DNA of 64,000 nucleotides from Macrocystis pyrifera (taxonomy: Eukaryota; Sar; Phaeophyceae; Laminariales; Laminariaceae). Positions 32,201 through 42,955 of this stretch are shown piece by piece. The notes beneath the pieces were generated by a model, which saw nothing but the letters and a program-made list of their open reading frames with translations, was not told the origin of the DNA and searched no databases. The stretch covers positions 5,288,611-5,352,610 of the forward strand of contig JASSKH010000021.1 of NCBI GenBank assembly GCA_031763025.1, written 5' to 3'. The translations under genes and the position numbers were made by a program. Each line of letters begins with the position of its first letter. Within the stretch, counting starts at the first letter, position 1.

Positions 32201-35200
32201 TGACAACACCGCACGGGAGTACGATTTCCGGTGAACATGCTACACGGTATAACACGCCAAATGACACCCCCCCTGCCATCATGGTTAGAGGCCATTCTCT
32301 CGAAGACCATCGGGGGAGGGGAGGCCCGCGACAAAAATGGCGGTTGTGAAAATGCCTCCTCAAGACCTTTCAAGACGAGACTTTCGGTGATTTCACTCCT
32401 CACGTGACCACAGTTACTGCAGGAGCTGGTTAATGCCAAGTAGTTTGGTTTTTTTTACGTTTCTGTAATTTTTTGTGGCTAAAATCGGGCTCTTACGCCT
32501 GTGCCCACCCACCCTGAGCAGGCTGTCGTAGCCAGTTGCGTACTTTAACTATTGCATCTGTTCAGCATCTTATTAAGACAAAACTGGTAGACATTCCAAT
32601 CTCGTCAAAAATTGGGATAATATTCGGAAACGTTTTGAAATCTTGCTCCCTCGTGGACTATTCGTAGCCATACTCTGTATAAGCTACCATCTGCATTAGA
32701 AATCTCTCGCAAAAACGAACGAAAATGTTCTGAGAGCAAAAATACCCACTTGAAGCTCCCCGCGAGACACAGCCCCTGAAATTGTGTGAAAACATGCAAT
32801 TCAAATATTTTAGATGTCATTTCCATTATCAACGGTGTAAGGTGGTCCAATTTGCGCATCAAATCTAAACAACACGACGAATCAAGAGAAACAAACAACA
32901 AAACAAAAAACGTTAGCTGGCAGGCGAGGTGTTCGTATGGACGCGTAGAAGAGGTGTGCAAACGTTCACGGTATGTCTCGAAGAAACGGCGTGAACATTG
33001 ACAGGGGAAAAAAGTCCGTCACTGAACTTGAACGTGTGTGTAGCCAGTGACATGGCATTCTACGCTCGGTGAGCCGGTCTGCTATAGGTGCCTCCGTCTT
33101 CCCCCCTGGCAGCAAACCAATCTATATATATAGTACCAGTCGAAACGTTCGAGGAAAGATGAACGTCTTCTAAGACAGGGGGGAGAACTCTGTAGGCAAA
33201 ACGTTCGTGGCTGATGGGACTCCCCAACTGAGGGGCTGCCCACCGTCGCGTGTTCCAACGATCGGTTTCGCTAACAACATACGCCATGGAATTGATGATC
33301 GGGTGAAGAAGTTATGCATTATTCTTAACGCCAGCCAGTGTTTGGGTGGGATTGTAAGAGCTGCCCAAGTCAGGAGCGATGCGTTCGTTCCCCGACGGGG
33401 CTAGATTTTCACACGCGAAAACGTGTATGGTCGATGGGGCTTCTCAACGGAGGAACTACCAAACATCGTTGGTCGTTTTGTATCCTTTCGCTCGCAGATT
33501 TAGACCAAGGGATTGCCCTTCCAGTCAAGCGTAGATTCCTCCATGAAGCCAGGTTTTGTGTGGAGAGTCTCAGGAAATTGCAGGTGCACCCCCATCGACG
33601 CATGCGTCGAGGCTCAAGGAATTGCAGGCGCACCCCGGTACTGCTAAAGCATTCGTGCCATGTACGTGCTGCGACCACTTGATCGTTCGCCTTCGTGGCA
33701 GCGCGAAACACGGCAAACGTGTCGGCGAGGTGCTATCACCACCCCGAGATGTCATCGGCACTCACAAGAGGTCGCGGCACGGGCGTATACCCTTAGCAAT
33801 GATTTCGAAGACTTGTTTCGGGGTAGGGGGGTACCCCTCGTTTCACTACCGTGTTTAAGCCACTCGAGCGAATTGCTCTGGATCTCACTACAAAACTGGG
33901 CTTTTGAGTTCTTTGTTGTTGGCGGAGCGAAAAGAGTGTTGTTCCCAGGGGGGGGAGAATATCACTCAACCAATCGGCATGAAAGTTTCGCACCCGAAAT
34001 AAATGGAGTAGTCCTTCGACCGATTTCTTCTGAAGGGCCGAAACATAAATAGAAGTAACCCCTCTGCTGTAGCACCATTCTGTAGGATAGTGTCAGCTCA
34101 ACTTCTGCGTAAATTATCACGGGGGACCATAGTAAATAGGACCAAATATTGTTAGTAAAATTAGGTAATACTATATAGGTTTTTATGTGTACCATAGGTC
34201 CTATTAACTAAGGTCCCCCGTAATAGTTTCACCGTGTGCCACACCGGGCTGGAGTATACTGACCGTTTATAGGTTACTATTTTCATTTGACCGGTCCTTC
34301 TAATCTGGGACGGAGTGGCAGTCAACAACAGTAGCTGCACTCATTGATCCTCCCCCGGACATTGTATGGTGCGCTTCGGTGTTGCACCCGCGTCAGGATA
34401 CGACGGTGGTGACTGCTGCGAGTGCACCTGCGTCGTCAGCACCGATGCCTTCACCTGCGGAGACAACAACCTCGGCGGGTTCTCGTGCGTCGACCCGAGT
34501 GCTCCGTGCGCACAAGACGACGACTACGACCTTTCTGTCGACGATGAGGAGGGAACCGTGCCACCATCCCCGTGCCGTGACGACGTTTCCGGAGACGGGG
34601 ACTGCAACGCAGTCAACAACAATGCGGAATGCGGTGGGTTGAAGTGACAGTATATCACTTTGTGAGAAATAGTGCGGGAGAGGGCGGTTGTGTTGTGCAG
34701 CCCAAATAATGCCTTACCCGGGCGGGGTCCGCCTCATGACGAAAACCACGGTATGCATTGCAACCCCAGTAGTGTCGGAGTTGAATAGTTGTCCTATACT
34801 TGTGGTAGCCAATGCGATCGTGCATCGGGGTGCGCGAGCGATGAATATCCTTGTCGACTGTTGATCGAGATAGTTGGAAACTTGCATTTGCTCTGAATAC
34901 GTGTGTTGATGTATTCACGCGAGACGCGGGCCTGGTCACCAATACTGATCTCTCCCACGCTATCAACCGAAAGATCGGCCGATGCCGGTGAGCAAATGTC
35001 GGCGCGCTGATACCGTGCGTCACGGCTGAAGCCGAACCCCTTAGGCGCCCAGGTATACCGGCAAAAGCAAAAATCACGAATTTGTAATTAAACGGCCTGC
35101 ATTAGTTCTCAGTAGCCTAGGTAATCGCATCTTACTTCCCTCCTAATCCTCAACTCTATGAAATTGAGTTCGGTGTCTCTATCGAGACCAAGCCCGGCGG

Positions 35201-38200
35201 GTACCTCGCGCTGTCGATACCATCATCGACGTTTGCGTCTATTAGGCTGGCTGGTTTGCCGCAACACCAGCATGGCTAATGGCGGAGCTCCTCATCTGCG
35301 TAGGAAACTACCTGACATGGGCCCCCGTGGATGAAAAAATACCAAATGTCGTTGGAATCGTGTTTTGCTTTTGACCCCCAACATTGTTCGTTGTAAACCT
35401 TGGTCGGCGTTGTTCATCGAGGGGACAGCAAAATGCTTCTGGTGTCGGGAGTTGTTCGTACTGTGTAGAGCTCCTCAGGAACCCGTACCGTATTGTAGTG
35501 CTTGAGCGCCTTTTTCTAATCGCCATTCCTTGGCAACTTGACAAAAACGAACCAGGTTACGACAGTGGGGATTGCTGCGAATGCGACTGCTTCAGCACGG
35601 ATGACTCCGCCTGCAGCGGCGGCTTCGACTGCATCAACCCCGACTCACGGTGTGTTAACGGCTATGTCGACGCGAGAACCAAGACTACCGTTGGCGTTGA
35701 CGCCAATGCCTACGACACGCGCCCCGGCCAAGACAGCGACGATGTCGGTTGCATGGTAGATGGATGTTTGCCGGCGCTTGCTCGGGACGGCGTGTACGAC
35801 GATATCGAGTCGAGGTGGTCATGTGCCGCAAAGATTGTCTCCGAAGAGGGAGGAGCGTGCGAGATCTCGTTCACGTTCGAAGACCCCCAGGACATCAAGG
35901 ACGTCCTGGTGTCGTTCTGGAGGAAGGCAATCCGCTCGCGCAAGCTAGAGGCAAGTATTTTGGGCCCTTGACAGTCTGCCGATTCTCACACCATGTTCGA
36001 GTCGCTGGAAACCACCTTGTTGCTATATGTCCTTCAGAAACATTGTTCGAAACTATGCATGGGTCGTTGACCTACACCACACCCGCCCGGCAGTGACCGG
36101 CCGTTTGACCTTTCAGTTTGGGTCCTTGGCAGTCTGCGGAGTATCGCACCACGTTCGAGTCCCTGGAAATCACCTTGTTGCTATGATGCCCTTCAGAAAC
36201 CTTACCCGAAACCACACACGGGCCATTGACATCACGACACCCGGCAGTGACCGACCGTTTGACCAGCGGTTTGGGTCCTGGGCAGTCTGCCGAGTATCAC
36301 ACCACATTCGAGTCCCTGGAAATCACCTAGCTATGATGTCCTTCAGAAATTGCACCCAAACCACACGTTGGTCATCGACTACACGACACTAGGCAGTGAC
36401 CGACTGTTAGACCAGCTGGACGGGATTGAACGTGAAGAAAATGCGACGATTTCAGAGAGTGAAACAAAACATTTATGGGTGAAGCCCCTAACCAAGTGCT
36501 GTACCCGGTTTTTGTATCTGTTTTAGATCGGTGCAAGTTGCTGCCGTATATAAGCTGGCAGTAGGAAGAAGCGCCACGCCAACCGACATGCGCCATTATT
36601 GCAACCCGAACACAAATGTCACGCATGGGGGTCTGGTTTGACGGCTTGCACCTCGTGCTCCGCCTGAGAGCTAAACAGATCAAACCTTGACAGGTACTTC
36701 TAAAGCTGGAAATACATTCGGCAGACTCAGGTACTAACTGTAGGGTTGTACTGGTGTAAAATTTCCAACCGCAGCTACGCGTCGATTTACTCCCACTACT
36801 TGCTGGTATCTGCATTTAGGGTCACGTGGCGGCCAACTCGGGTGTAGTCTCCGCGTTGAAATCTGTAGCTGGTGCCTGTTACTTTAATTCTATGCCAAGA
36901 CGCCTGCACGGGGGTTCGGTATTGGTCCTCGACCACTGGGGAAAACAGCCGCTGAAATAATAAGTGGGATGTATTACATACGGGTACACGGGGTTTTGGC
37001 CTCTCTCGCTAGGTGTTAAGAATCCTCCAAACACTCCGTAGCTACCAATGTCCTTTTGTCGTCATTGAGTTTCTGCACAGGAACTGTTGAAGAACCGTCT
37101 ATTAATAGGCAGTTGTGGGGACAAACGATATTGCCGGAATATGTGTGATACGCTGTGCACTTTTATTCCATTGTTGATCTGGAGCAAATTTGGGCGTTCA
37201 CTTCTCGATCAATAGAACCTCACGCCCGACGATGTTTCAGGTCGTCAAACCGTGGGTCGAATTGGCCAAGCCCTGACGTCACCTCATCGACGGCCTATTG
37301 AGCTCATCGAGTGAATATTCATGAAATCACAGGTTAGGAGCTCGATTCCTGAACGCGACTATTAATAAGAGCAACACTGTTCCAGCCAAATGGTTGTTGA
37401 AATACTTGGAACCCGTACCGGAGGAACTTTGCAACTCGTAAAATCGACACAATAGACTGTCTTACGTGTTCTGATATGCTTTTTGTGGTACAGGTCATGG
37501 TCAACGGCAAGCACTTCGAAAGTTTCGACTCCTTGCCAGATTCGACCTTCACTGCGCTCGGCATGGCGGCGGACAACGTGAGCACCCTGTCGCTCACGTC
37601 TATTGGCATCGACGACGACGAGTGGATAAGCCTTATCGAGGTAAGTGATGCGCCGTGCTGCGTTGGGAGTCACACGTTTTTCGCCCTGTTTGGACTTGAG
37701 AGACTACGAAGAATTCAGCATCGGCCGTTGCCGCACTGGTGGATGATACAGATCGCAACTCGTTCCAGGGCACGGGCGTAGCACCACCGTACCCGTCCCG
37801 CTATTACGGGGGACCATAGGAAAGGGCACCATATAGTGTTGGTAAAAATAGGTACATACGTAGATTTTTGTGTGTACCGTAGGTCCTATTTACTATGGTC
37901 CCCTGTAATAGGATCTCAATCTTCTCGCAGAATGTTGATTACACCAATGTTGTCGATTGTGTTTCGTGGCTATCTGGGGGACCTAGAGAAATTAAGACCA
38001 TTTTTACTCGCTGAGGGTGGTCCCTCCAACAAGGAGCTGCCCGATATCCTTGGAACCGAGGTGACCTCCGCCGTAATACACTCATCAGGTACCTACATTT
38101 AGGCCTCGGCGTTGTGTATCGGCCTAGGCCTATAGAGTTTCCCAGAGTCGGGTTGCTGAGTGAGGTTTCGAGTTAGTTGAACGGAGGAATGTGTTAAGCC

Positions 38201-38712
38201 CAAGCACTTCTCCCGTCGCACTTAGGCACCCGATTCCCGTATTTTTTCTGCTACACGACGGCCGTATCCAACATCTCTCATCGCAGAGAGACAACTAACG
38301 AGCGGGTGCTCGAACCCTATCTGTGGAATGAGATAGGAAGGGAATTAGGCCTCATGCAATCACGTGGAGAATTTTTAATGGCATACGGGTTGCGTGGGTG
38401 CAGTACCAAAAGCATGAAGTTCGGGATGAATACAGACGGGACCGTGATCAGGGACTCGAACCTACCGAGTCGATCATGGCGAGATCATTAACCTTGTCTG
38501 CGCGTGTGTGATCCCCCTCGTTAAGTCCTCGTGGGGCAGTTGGGTCTACATTGTTATATCGCGGACAGTTGTCATACACATATACCTTGAATTACCGCTT
38601 GTGGAAAAAGGAAAACAGGTATCTTGGTGCGCCCGTCGGCTCTCCTACTACGTCGCTCACAGCACCCGTACAATGTTCCGCTTCGCAGGTGCTGTTTCTG
38701 GTCGAGCCGTGA
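26088..38712 (+). CDS. Secreted protein with Lin12/Notch-repeat-like Cys-rich modules, six exons, ~391 aa
   Basis: Exons are 26088-26250, 31539-31748, 34397-34633, 35556-35950, 37494-37640 and (less certain) 38689-38712. Joined, they stay open for 391 codons. Residues 1-26 form a signal peptide (hydrophobic core GLAVLSCASLLL). Then come repeated half-modules C...DGDCD..NNxEEC followed by GYDGGDCCECTC (about residues 35-66, 107-136, 185-215). Their Asp/Asn and Cys spacing resembles calcium-binding LNR domains. Asp-rich linkers separate them. Residues about 290-391 (ISFTFEDPQDIKDVLVSFW to DEWISLIE) look like a beta-sandwich, perhaps F5/8C-like. The first three introns are phase 1 and cut after the same Gly codon. 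Intron 4 appears to use a GC donor. I infer an extracellular or cell-surface role. No enzymatic function is visible. Confidence 0.75.
27258..27364 (-). mobile_element. MITE copy 5 (intron 1)
   Basis: Ends CATTACGGGGGGGCATGGT and ACTACTGGCCCCCCGTAG. Reverse core orientation. Confidence 0.88.
27548..27742. mobile_element. CAGTCCCG foldback element, copy 2, split by a MITE
   Basis: The left arm AACCCTGTCATAACTGCAGT-CCCG (27548-27573) and right arm GACGGGACTGCTAAAAGGCT (27721-27740) are inverted. The MITE at 27601-27709 sits between them. Without it the element is about 86 bp, matching the other copies. Confidence 0.65.
27601..27709 (-). mobile_element. MITE copy 6, nested in a foldback element (intron 1)
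   Basis: Ends CATTACGGGGGACCATAGT and ACTATGGTCCCCCGTCATAG. Reverse core orientation. Confidence 0.92.
27798..27907 (-). mobile_element. MITE copy 7 (intron 1)
   Basis: Ends TATTACGGGGGACCATAGT and ACTATGGTCCTCCGTAATA. The core is diverged (ATGATTTTAGTAAAAGC). It lies 89 bp after copy 6 in the same orientation. Confidence 0.92.
28028..28136 (+). mobile_element. MITE copy 8 (intron 1)
   Basis: Ends TATTACGGGAGACCATAG and ACTATGGTCCCCCGTAATAG. Forward core orientation. It is the fourth copy within 880 bp. Confidence 0.92.
28455..28590 (+). mobile_element. Degenerate LINE 3' tail ending in (CA)n
   Basis: AACATCTCTGTGTCGTGGTG, GCTTGTATCTCTC, GAGGAATCGACATGCTGG and AACGTGAAAACACACACACC follow the order of the LINE tail end (ATCTCTGTGGCGTAG, TTGTATCTCTCTAGG, GAAGAATCGGCACG, TGTGAAG). 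Confidence 0.5.
28800..29660. repeat. Island of palindromic ACTTCCATGGAAGT motifs (intron 1)
   Basis: About 25 whole or half copies of a CTTCCATGGAAG-type palindrome occur in 860 bp. Clear ones are TTACTTCCATGGAGG (28871), CCCATGGAAGTTG (29057), ACTTCCATGGACG (29408), CCATGGAAGTTAG (29457), CACTTCCATGGAAGTG (29574) and CCATGGAAGCAG (29629). Spacing is irregular, so it is not a simple tandem repeat. Confidence 0.75.
30040..30340. repeat. GGTACCCGATACC-rich stretch (intron 1)
   Basis: Repeated CCCGACACCTCGGTA, GGTACCCGATACCTCGG, CGGTACCCGACCC and CCGGATACCG motifs, irregularly spaced. Similar in style to the other motif islands, but with its own core. Confidence 0.45.
30951..31022. repeat. 36-bp tandem duplication (intron 1)
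   Basis: Two near-identical units of GTCCTACGAGCAGAGACGAT-type sequence with a 36-bp period. A hairpin CCCGGGGAGTAAAATACTCC-CGGG lies upstream at 30753-30776. Confidence 0.85.
31539..31748 (+). CDS. LNR gene exon 2
   Basis: The acceptor is TTTTCCCCAG|GTTACG. The 210-nt phase 1-1 exon completes Gly, then encodes YDGGDCCECTCISTDDFTCG, GGFACLDPSAAC, an Asp run and ADGDCDLPNNTEEC. The donor is AATGCG|GTAAGT. A MITE begins 9 bp into the following intron. Confidence 0.85.
31757..31868 (+). mobile_element. MITE copy 9, next to the exon 2 splice donor (intron 2)
   Basis: Ends TATTACGGGGGTACATAGT and TGTGGACCCCCGTAATAG. It starts 8 bases after the donor GT. Forward core orientation. Confidence 0.93.
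32088..32136 (+). repeat. Retroposon 3' block, copy 2 (intron 2)
   Basis: GGAAGTGTGGTGAGGTCAAG, CTTTATTCTTACCAATCTGC and CGGAGGATAAAAG match the 3' block at 142-188 (minus) and 50089-50133 (plus). An A-rich tail follows. The 5' extent could not be defined. Confidence 0.65.
34115..34227 (-). mobile_element. MITE copy 10 (intron 2)
   Basis: Left end TATCACGGGGGACCATAGT and right end AAGGTCCCCCGTAATAG. Reverse core orientation. 170 bp upstream of exon 3. Confidence 0.92.
34397..34633 (+). CDS. LNR gene exon 3
   Basis: The acceptor is CCCGCGTCAG|GATACG. The 237-nt phase 1-1 exon encodes YDGGDCCECTCVVSTDAFTC, GGFSCVDPSAPC, an acidic linker and GDGDCNAVNNNAEC. The donor is AATGCG|GTGGGT, weaker than the others but at exactly the homologous position. 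Confidence 0.83.
35556..35950 (+). CDS. LNR gene exon 4
   Basis: The acceptor is ACGAACCAG|GTTACG. It encodes YDSGDCCECDCFSTDDSACS, GGFDCINPDSRC and a linker with CMVDGCLPAL. It then enters the C-terminal domain (CEISFTFEDPQDIKDVLVSF). To stay in frame with exon 5 the exon must end at GAG 35950, giving the donor GAG|GCAAGT, a GC-AG intron. The nearest GT (35955) would break the frame. Confidence 0.78.
35955..36415 (+). repeat. ~155-bp tandem repeat, three units (intron 4)
   Basis: Units start near 35960, 36116 and 36270, each with TTTGGGYCCTKGRCAGTCTG, CATGTTCGAGTC-type, CTGGAAAYCACC, CTTCAGAAA and GGCAGTGACCG blocks. Distances between CAGTCTGC positions are 158 and 153 bp. It begins within a few bases of the proposed GC donor. 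Confidence 0.9.
37494..37640 (+). CDS. LNR gene exon 5
   Basis: The acceptor is TTTTTGTGGTACAG|GTCATG. The 147-nt phase 0-0 exon encodes VMVNGKHFESFDSLPDSTFT, then TALGMAADNVSTLSLTSIGI and DDDEWISLIE. The donor is ATCGAG|GTAAGT. It continues the beta-rich C-terminal domain. Confidence 0.8.
37801..37911 (-). mobile_element. MITE copy 11 (intron 5)
   Basis: Ends CTATTACGGGGGACCATAGG and ACTATGGTCCCCTGTAATAG. Reverse core orientation. Confidence 0.92.
38689..38712 (+). CDS. LNR gene exon 6, proposed terminal exon
   Basis: The acceptor TTCCGCTTCGCAG opens phase 0 and reads VLFLVEP then TGA. This gives a plausible last beta strand after DEWISLIE. Competing phase-0 terminal exons are 37931-38014 (acceptor CTTCTCGCAG, 27 codons and stop) and 40480-40512 (acceptor ATATTTAACAG, VLLVKARILA and stop). 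Only transcript data can decide. Confidence 0.4.
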   Translation: MLFLVEP

Positions 38713-41700
38713 ATAGCTATCGTCGGGAAATCTAGATTCCATGCAAACTCGATCGCGAGTTTTCGGATACTGGGGGCAGTGCTGTGGCAGTAGCTGCAGG
38801 GAGATGTACATAGAAACATCACTTTGGCTCCAAACTTGACACTGTTGGCTGGCCTCAAAGGAGTTGAGTAGACGTGGTTGTGCCTTTAGGGGCGATACTC
38901 TAGAGACTTTTTAGAGGGAACGTAGATACACTCCTTCTTTTCGGTGAAGTATGTTATAGGCGCGGGTGGCTGAATAAAATAGTTGCCGGCTTTGAGTTAG
39001 TGTTCACCTGGTATTCACTAATTGCTTGCTTCGGTTGGACGGTACTTGCCAGGCTGGGAACCACTGACGGGTGTGTCGTAGGGCATGCAAACATACGGCA
39101 TATATATATGGGAGAGACGAAGCGTGCTGCTGGTCTACTGTGCCACAGTCCAATTTGAAGGCCTTCTATTGAATTGTACGTACCAGGTATACATATAATC
39201 GCGGGAGGTTCGGGCAGGCAAGATAGCAGCGTAAACACACCAAATAAGGCAATTCGCTGTTCGCCGTGGTTGCCCACTGGTTTATTCATGCGTTTCTGGG
39301 ATGTGGCACACGACAAGATGGTGTAAGTGTCATGGACGCTGGAGGAGTTAGGTAGACAGACATGATAATGCTTGGAATATTTGTCGAAGGCGCCACTCGC
39401 GTGATAGCCCATTCAGGACTACGCTCCCGCTTGGGGGACACATCATGTGGGACATAAAGCTAGAAACGCGTTTCTGTAAAGTGCGGTGCTTAAACGCGAT
39501 ACGGCAATGTCCGGTGACTTCCGGTGGATTTGGTGTAGCTTGGACACCTAAGGGTTCCACAAATCATGAGAAAAAACGTGCGTGTTCGTGGAAACGCTCG
39601 CCCTTCGGCGTGATACATATCAAGGACTGTACCACCTGGGAGGAGGGCAGAGGGCTGGTATGAAACCGCAGATCTCAGTTACGATCAAAAGGGGGAGGGG
39701 GTTGGGTCCAGCAACTAAAGAGAGAAGGTGCACTCAAACGCGCGTACGGCGTACGCATTGTACGCTGTAACGTGGACCCGAGCTGAGATAGAGGTAGTAA
39801 TGTTAGGCCAGAATACTGCTGACCGACGAGGTTGCTTCACCGAGGAACTGCCTAATGGCAGCGTGAATCTAGTTCTTGTTTCACAGCAAAAGTATGTGAA
39901 TAGCGCCCTCCGATACGCGGAGGTTGATTGCCCATTCTGTTCCAAGAACAGGTTTCGGCAGAGCTAATGGGATAATCAGAGACAAGGGCTGCTAGCCCTC
40001 CCGAAGCACACGTCAGCGCATGTATAAATGCGGTGGCACCCCTACGTTGAGCAAGAACCTCACAAGGAAGTTAGACGTGCGTTTCTGCCCCGATACCAAG
40101 TTCTGGTTGTGATGCGTGCCAGACTTGATGTGGAATACACCTTTACTCAGTTGTGAAACCTAGGTTTGAGCCAGTATATCGGTCCCCTCCCAAGAGAGCC
40201 AGTGCTACTGCATTCGGAGTTGAACACGGCTATCATCGACCACATCCGAACGTCGACCCATATTATATTCCTGGCACGTAAGTACAACGTTTGCACGATC
40301 GATCAAGCAGGGGACAGGCTGCTTCACTCTTCACCACATCGATTATGCTTTCCTATGGTCTAAACCCAGCCTTGCTTCGCTGGTCATGATACCTGGTGTA
40401 CGCTACTGGTATGTGTTTTCGGTGCTTTCGCAAGCATCGTGTGTCGTTCAAACTTGCTGAGTCCACAAATATTTAACAGGTACTACTGGTGAAAGCCCGC
40501 ATATTAGCGTAAGGGCGGTGGCGATTGCAACGTTGAACTGTGACGAAGAGTTTCCCCAGTGGGGGCAATTAAGTTACGGGCTTCCCAAGCACGTCACAAC
40601 CTGGCGAAGAGAGCCCTGTATCCCCAAGGCAGACGGGATGGAAAATCAACGTTGAGTAATGTACACACTATAGGTTAGCCGTTGGGGTGCGATGTCCGAC
40701 ATTTTCTTTGTGGGTTCGACTACGCGACTCATGCTAGCTCTGGCTAAGTTGATATTTCCTCCCGAGCTACACCCGCGAAAATCTCTTGCTCGATAGTGTT
40801 GGCTTCATCGGTGACGACCTGGCATGCGGAGGGTTACAACCTGTGTTGAACGAATTTCTGAATACTGTCATAAACTACCGGGAGGTCTTAACATTGCCAC
40901 ATTGTGTGCGAAGTGTAGGAATCGAAAGCAGTGCCCAAACGACAAGGCCGTGTATATGCGTACACTCAATCAAGTAGATAATTTCTCGGTCCAGCATGAT
41001 AGTAAAACAAGTATCCTCTCTACCTCAAAACAAACACGTAGACGTTCGATGTTCCAAGTAAAATTAATCTATTTCAATCATGTTGGTGCTTGGTATGGTA
41101 TACTGCCTGTTCCAGGTATTATGATCTCCCTTAAAGTGATACGCAGCAAGCACATTCAAGCTAATAACTCGAAATACAGCAAACGTTTGCTTGGGCACCA
41201 TGTCAGCGCGGTTTGTTTGCCCTGCCTGATGATCGCACGTGGCGGTCCAGCTTGACGAGTAGGTGCGCAACCGCGTTTCGCGTTGAAGTTCATGACGCAT
41301 TCCCTGTCACGTTTCGTGAGCCCATAGGCACCCCCAATGCTTGCCCTCACATTTCAGAAACCAAGACCGAGGGGTTCAAGCTAAGTTGTTCTTTTTCCTG
41401 ATTCTACGACAGTTCAGTACATATCCTCGAGTGCCGGTTGTGGCGTTACCGCCCCATTCACTTACGGCTTTCCAACAGTTCGTGTTTTCGCGTGATGAGG
41501 TTCACTCATATATTGACCACTCCCAACGCGTCGCAAGTTTCGAGCTCGGGACGAATGAGCTTCCTGGCTGTTGCAACTCGTGACTTGTCAACCGCACATG
41601 CGCTCGCGTGGATTCGAACCGACACCAGGCACAACTCGCTGACTTGGGAAGGTAGGGGGGTAGCGGTACAACCAATTTGTATGGCTCAGGCAAACGCCTA

Positions 41701-41826
41701 CCCTGAAAACCCTTACGATGGTGAAAACGCTGGACAACCCCACAGCCTATGGCAAGTTTCATAAACACACACAAGAGTGGTACTCCAACTGTACGGCGCG
41801 CCTTGTTGGAGGCGGTTCACGGTAAA
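38713..41826. other. Anonymous sequence downstream of the LNR gene
   Basis: There is no convincing gene. TACCAGGTA occurs at 39181. GGTTCGA-type B-box matches on the minus strand occur at about 38457-38470 and 41610-41622 without a matching A box. Several short open frames lack recognisable motifs. Confidence 0.3.
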
Positions 41827-42055
41827 GGTTCACCCAAACTTGTCTGAGGCTCCTCACTTACGGAGCTCCACACATCACCTGAAAACTGACCTCAGCAAAA
41901 AATAAATTGAGTCCCGACGAATAATCCATGGCCCAAGTATACAAAAATGTCATTTTTCGAAACAAGATGGGCGTTCCGACGATTCTTGGGTTAAGGAGCC
42001 ACGTCATTCAGAAACCTTTTTAGCGGAAAATGTGCTACCTCTATCGTACCACGCG
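41827..42055 (+). repeat. ~235-bp dispersed repeat, copy 1
   Basis: It aligns with 53071-53312 through GGTTCACCCAA, CTGAGGCTCCTCACTT, GGAGCTCCA, GAAAACTGACYTCAGC, GTCATTTTTCGAAACAAGAT, GGATTAAGGA and ATGTGCTACCTCTATCGTA. No coding capacity. A weaker copy is at 42711-42848. Confidence 0.75.
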
Positions 42056-42710
42056 TCGTTGGGTAGTTCTTCAGCTGAGGAGTACCATGGGTGACACTTG
42101 TTTCCGAAAAACAGTAGTGCCACCCATATTTCGAAGCTGGCGCCGAATAGAGGCTGTGTGCACCACCGATACGCCGACAGAGTCACCTGTTGTCCGCGCT
42201 ATTGGAAGATCGTCAGGAAGATGAGAGCGTGAACGGCGGTTGAGCTTGTGAACGTTGACGTCGGTGGCATGCTTTTCTTATTGTACGTGGAGGCATCACG
42301 ACGGCAGGCGGCGGCCGGTGATATCACTCTTAACGTTCGCGAGCTCGTGCGAGTCCGAACCACATGGTCGCCCTTTCACAAACCCTCCCCTTGGTGTTGA
42401 ACTCTTGAGAAATTGGAACGGATAAGGTCCTCGCTCATGGTCAAAAGGCGGAACAAACCTTGGGCGGCCCCCCGTCTAGGAAAGAGGAGTGTGCTTCTCT
42501 CCGGTTGTCTTCGTACCGCCATCGCGCTCGTTCAGCGGCAGGGAACACACCCCTCGTTAACGTTCGTTGGGCATGTTGTTATCTCGGCTTGATAATCGCA
42601 CTGAACGCCCACTGACGCATGTGACGTAATTTTGCACTATTGTTTTCGTGCGGCTCTATACTACTTGTAAGTCACCCGAAAAATGATTTTGAGGAAACTA
42701 AAAGTGCTAT

Positions 42711-42848
42711 CCGATGAACAATCCCCATGGCCGAAAAATACAATAGACATACGAACACAAGAATGAAATTCCGATGATGGAAGGTTAAAGAGCCCCGTCA
42801 TTCAAAATCTTTTAGAGCCAAACTGTGCTGCTCGTATCGTAGCACGCG
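42711..42848 (+). repeat. Dispersed repeat, degenerate partial copy
   Basis: CCGATGAACAATCCCCATGG, GGTTAAAGAGCCCCGTCATT and CTGTGCTGCTCGTATCGTAG match the second half of 41827-42055. Confidence 0.6.
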
Positions 42849-42908
42849 CTCCATGCCGTCGGCTACCAAGCGTTGTGCCTACTTGCACATCGCAATGGCT
42901 TTCGATCA

Positions 42909-42953
<45 letters not shown>
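42909..42953 (+). repeat. 45-nt G homopolymer
   Basis: An uninterrupted run of 45 G. It is the longest homopolymer in the window and a strong G-quadruplex candidate on this strand. The exact length may be affected by sequencing error. Confidence 0.9.

Positions 42954-42955
<2 letters not shown>

Noticed and set aside
41608..41624. Perfect B-box GGTTCGAATCC on the minus strand
   Set aside because: No A box at a tRNA-like distance and no cloverleaf stems.
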